Shown here: in pieces, positions 5,834 through 5,841 of the stretch
How the letters are laid out: each line of letters begins with the position of its first letter
Position numbering within the stretch: position 1 is the first letter of the stretch
NCBI GenBank assembly: GCA_902477915.1
Contig: CABSJA010000068.1
Location: 1 to 5,841, forward strand
Source of the DNA: an uncultured Veillonella sp.
GTDB lineage: Bacteria > Bacillota > Negativicutes > Veillonellales > Veillonellaceae
DNA: 5,841 bases
Direction of reading: 5' to 3'
Translations under genes and position numbers: made by a program
Notes under the pieces: generated by a model
What the model was told of the DNA's origin: nothing
The model's database searches: none
What the model saw: only the letters and a program-made list of their open reading frames with translations

Positions 5834-5841
5834 GTTAAAAC

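Noticed and set aside
5608..5838. 76-codon plus-strand frame over citD and its leader
   Set aside because: It is antisense to citD and reads through the inverted repeat; there is no support for a protein.

Overview
The window is a fragment of a low- to mid-GC bacterial chromosome in which every supported gene lies on the minus strand, so transcription runs from high to low coordinates. The sequence suggests a Firmicute with strong AGGAGG-type ribosome binding sites. The style of the citrate lyase proteins points towards the Negativicutes, possibly Veillonella or a relative. That placement is inference from general resemblance, not from a search.

Right part (about 5841 to 2861): a compact citDEF operon encoding the three structural subunits of citrate lyase: the gamma acyl carrier protein (CitD), the beta citryl-ACP lyase (CitE) and the alpha citrate:acetyl-ACP transferase (CitF). 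The genes are translationally coupled: citD and citE share one base (TAATG) and citE and citF overlap by 11 bases. A GC-rich inverted repeat lies just before citD, and a strong rho-independent terminator follows citF. Together the enzymes would split citrate into acetate and oxaloacetate for anaerobic citrate use. The maturation genes citC, citX and citG are not in the window. The serine that normally carries the CoA-derived prosthetic group on CitD appears to be replaced by lysine, which is the most unusual feature here.

Middle part (about 2861 to 898): a small putative operon of three AT-rich genes. They encode an unrecognised 164-residue protein, a 291-residue protein that looks like a DUF4261 family member, and a 118-residue single-domain cupin. 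Spacings are 15 and 28 bases. A hairpin with perfect 17-base arms follows the cupin stop codon and probably ends the transcript.

Left part (about 800 to 1): a well-formed promoter, overlapped by a 9+9 base inverted repeat that could be an operator, drives a major facilitator transporter gene. The gene runs off the left edge, leaving its first 243 codons. The protein resembles the anion:cation symporter group that carries organic acids, so a carboxylate substrate is plausible but not shown.

There is no gene-free stretch over 300 bases. No tRNA, rRNA, CRISPR array, insertion sequence or phage gene was seen.
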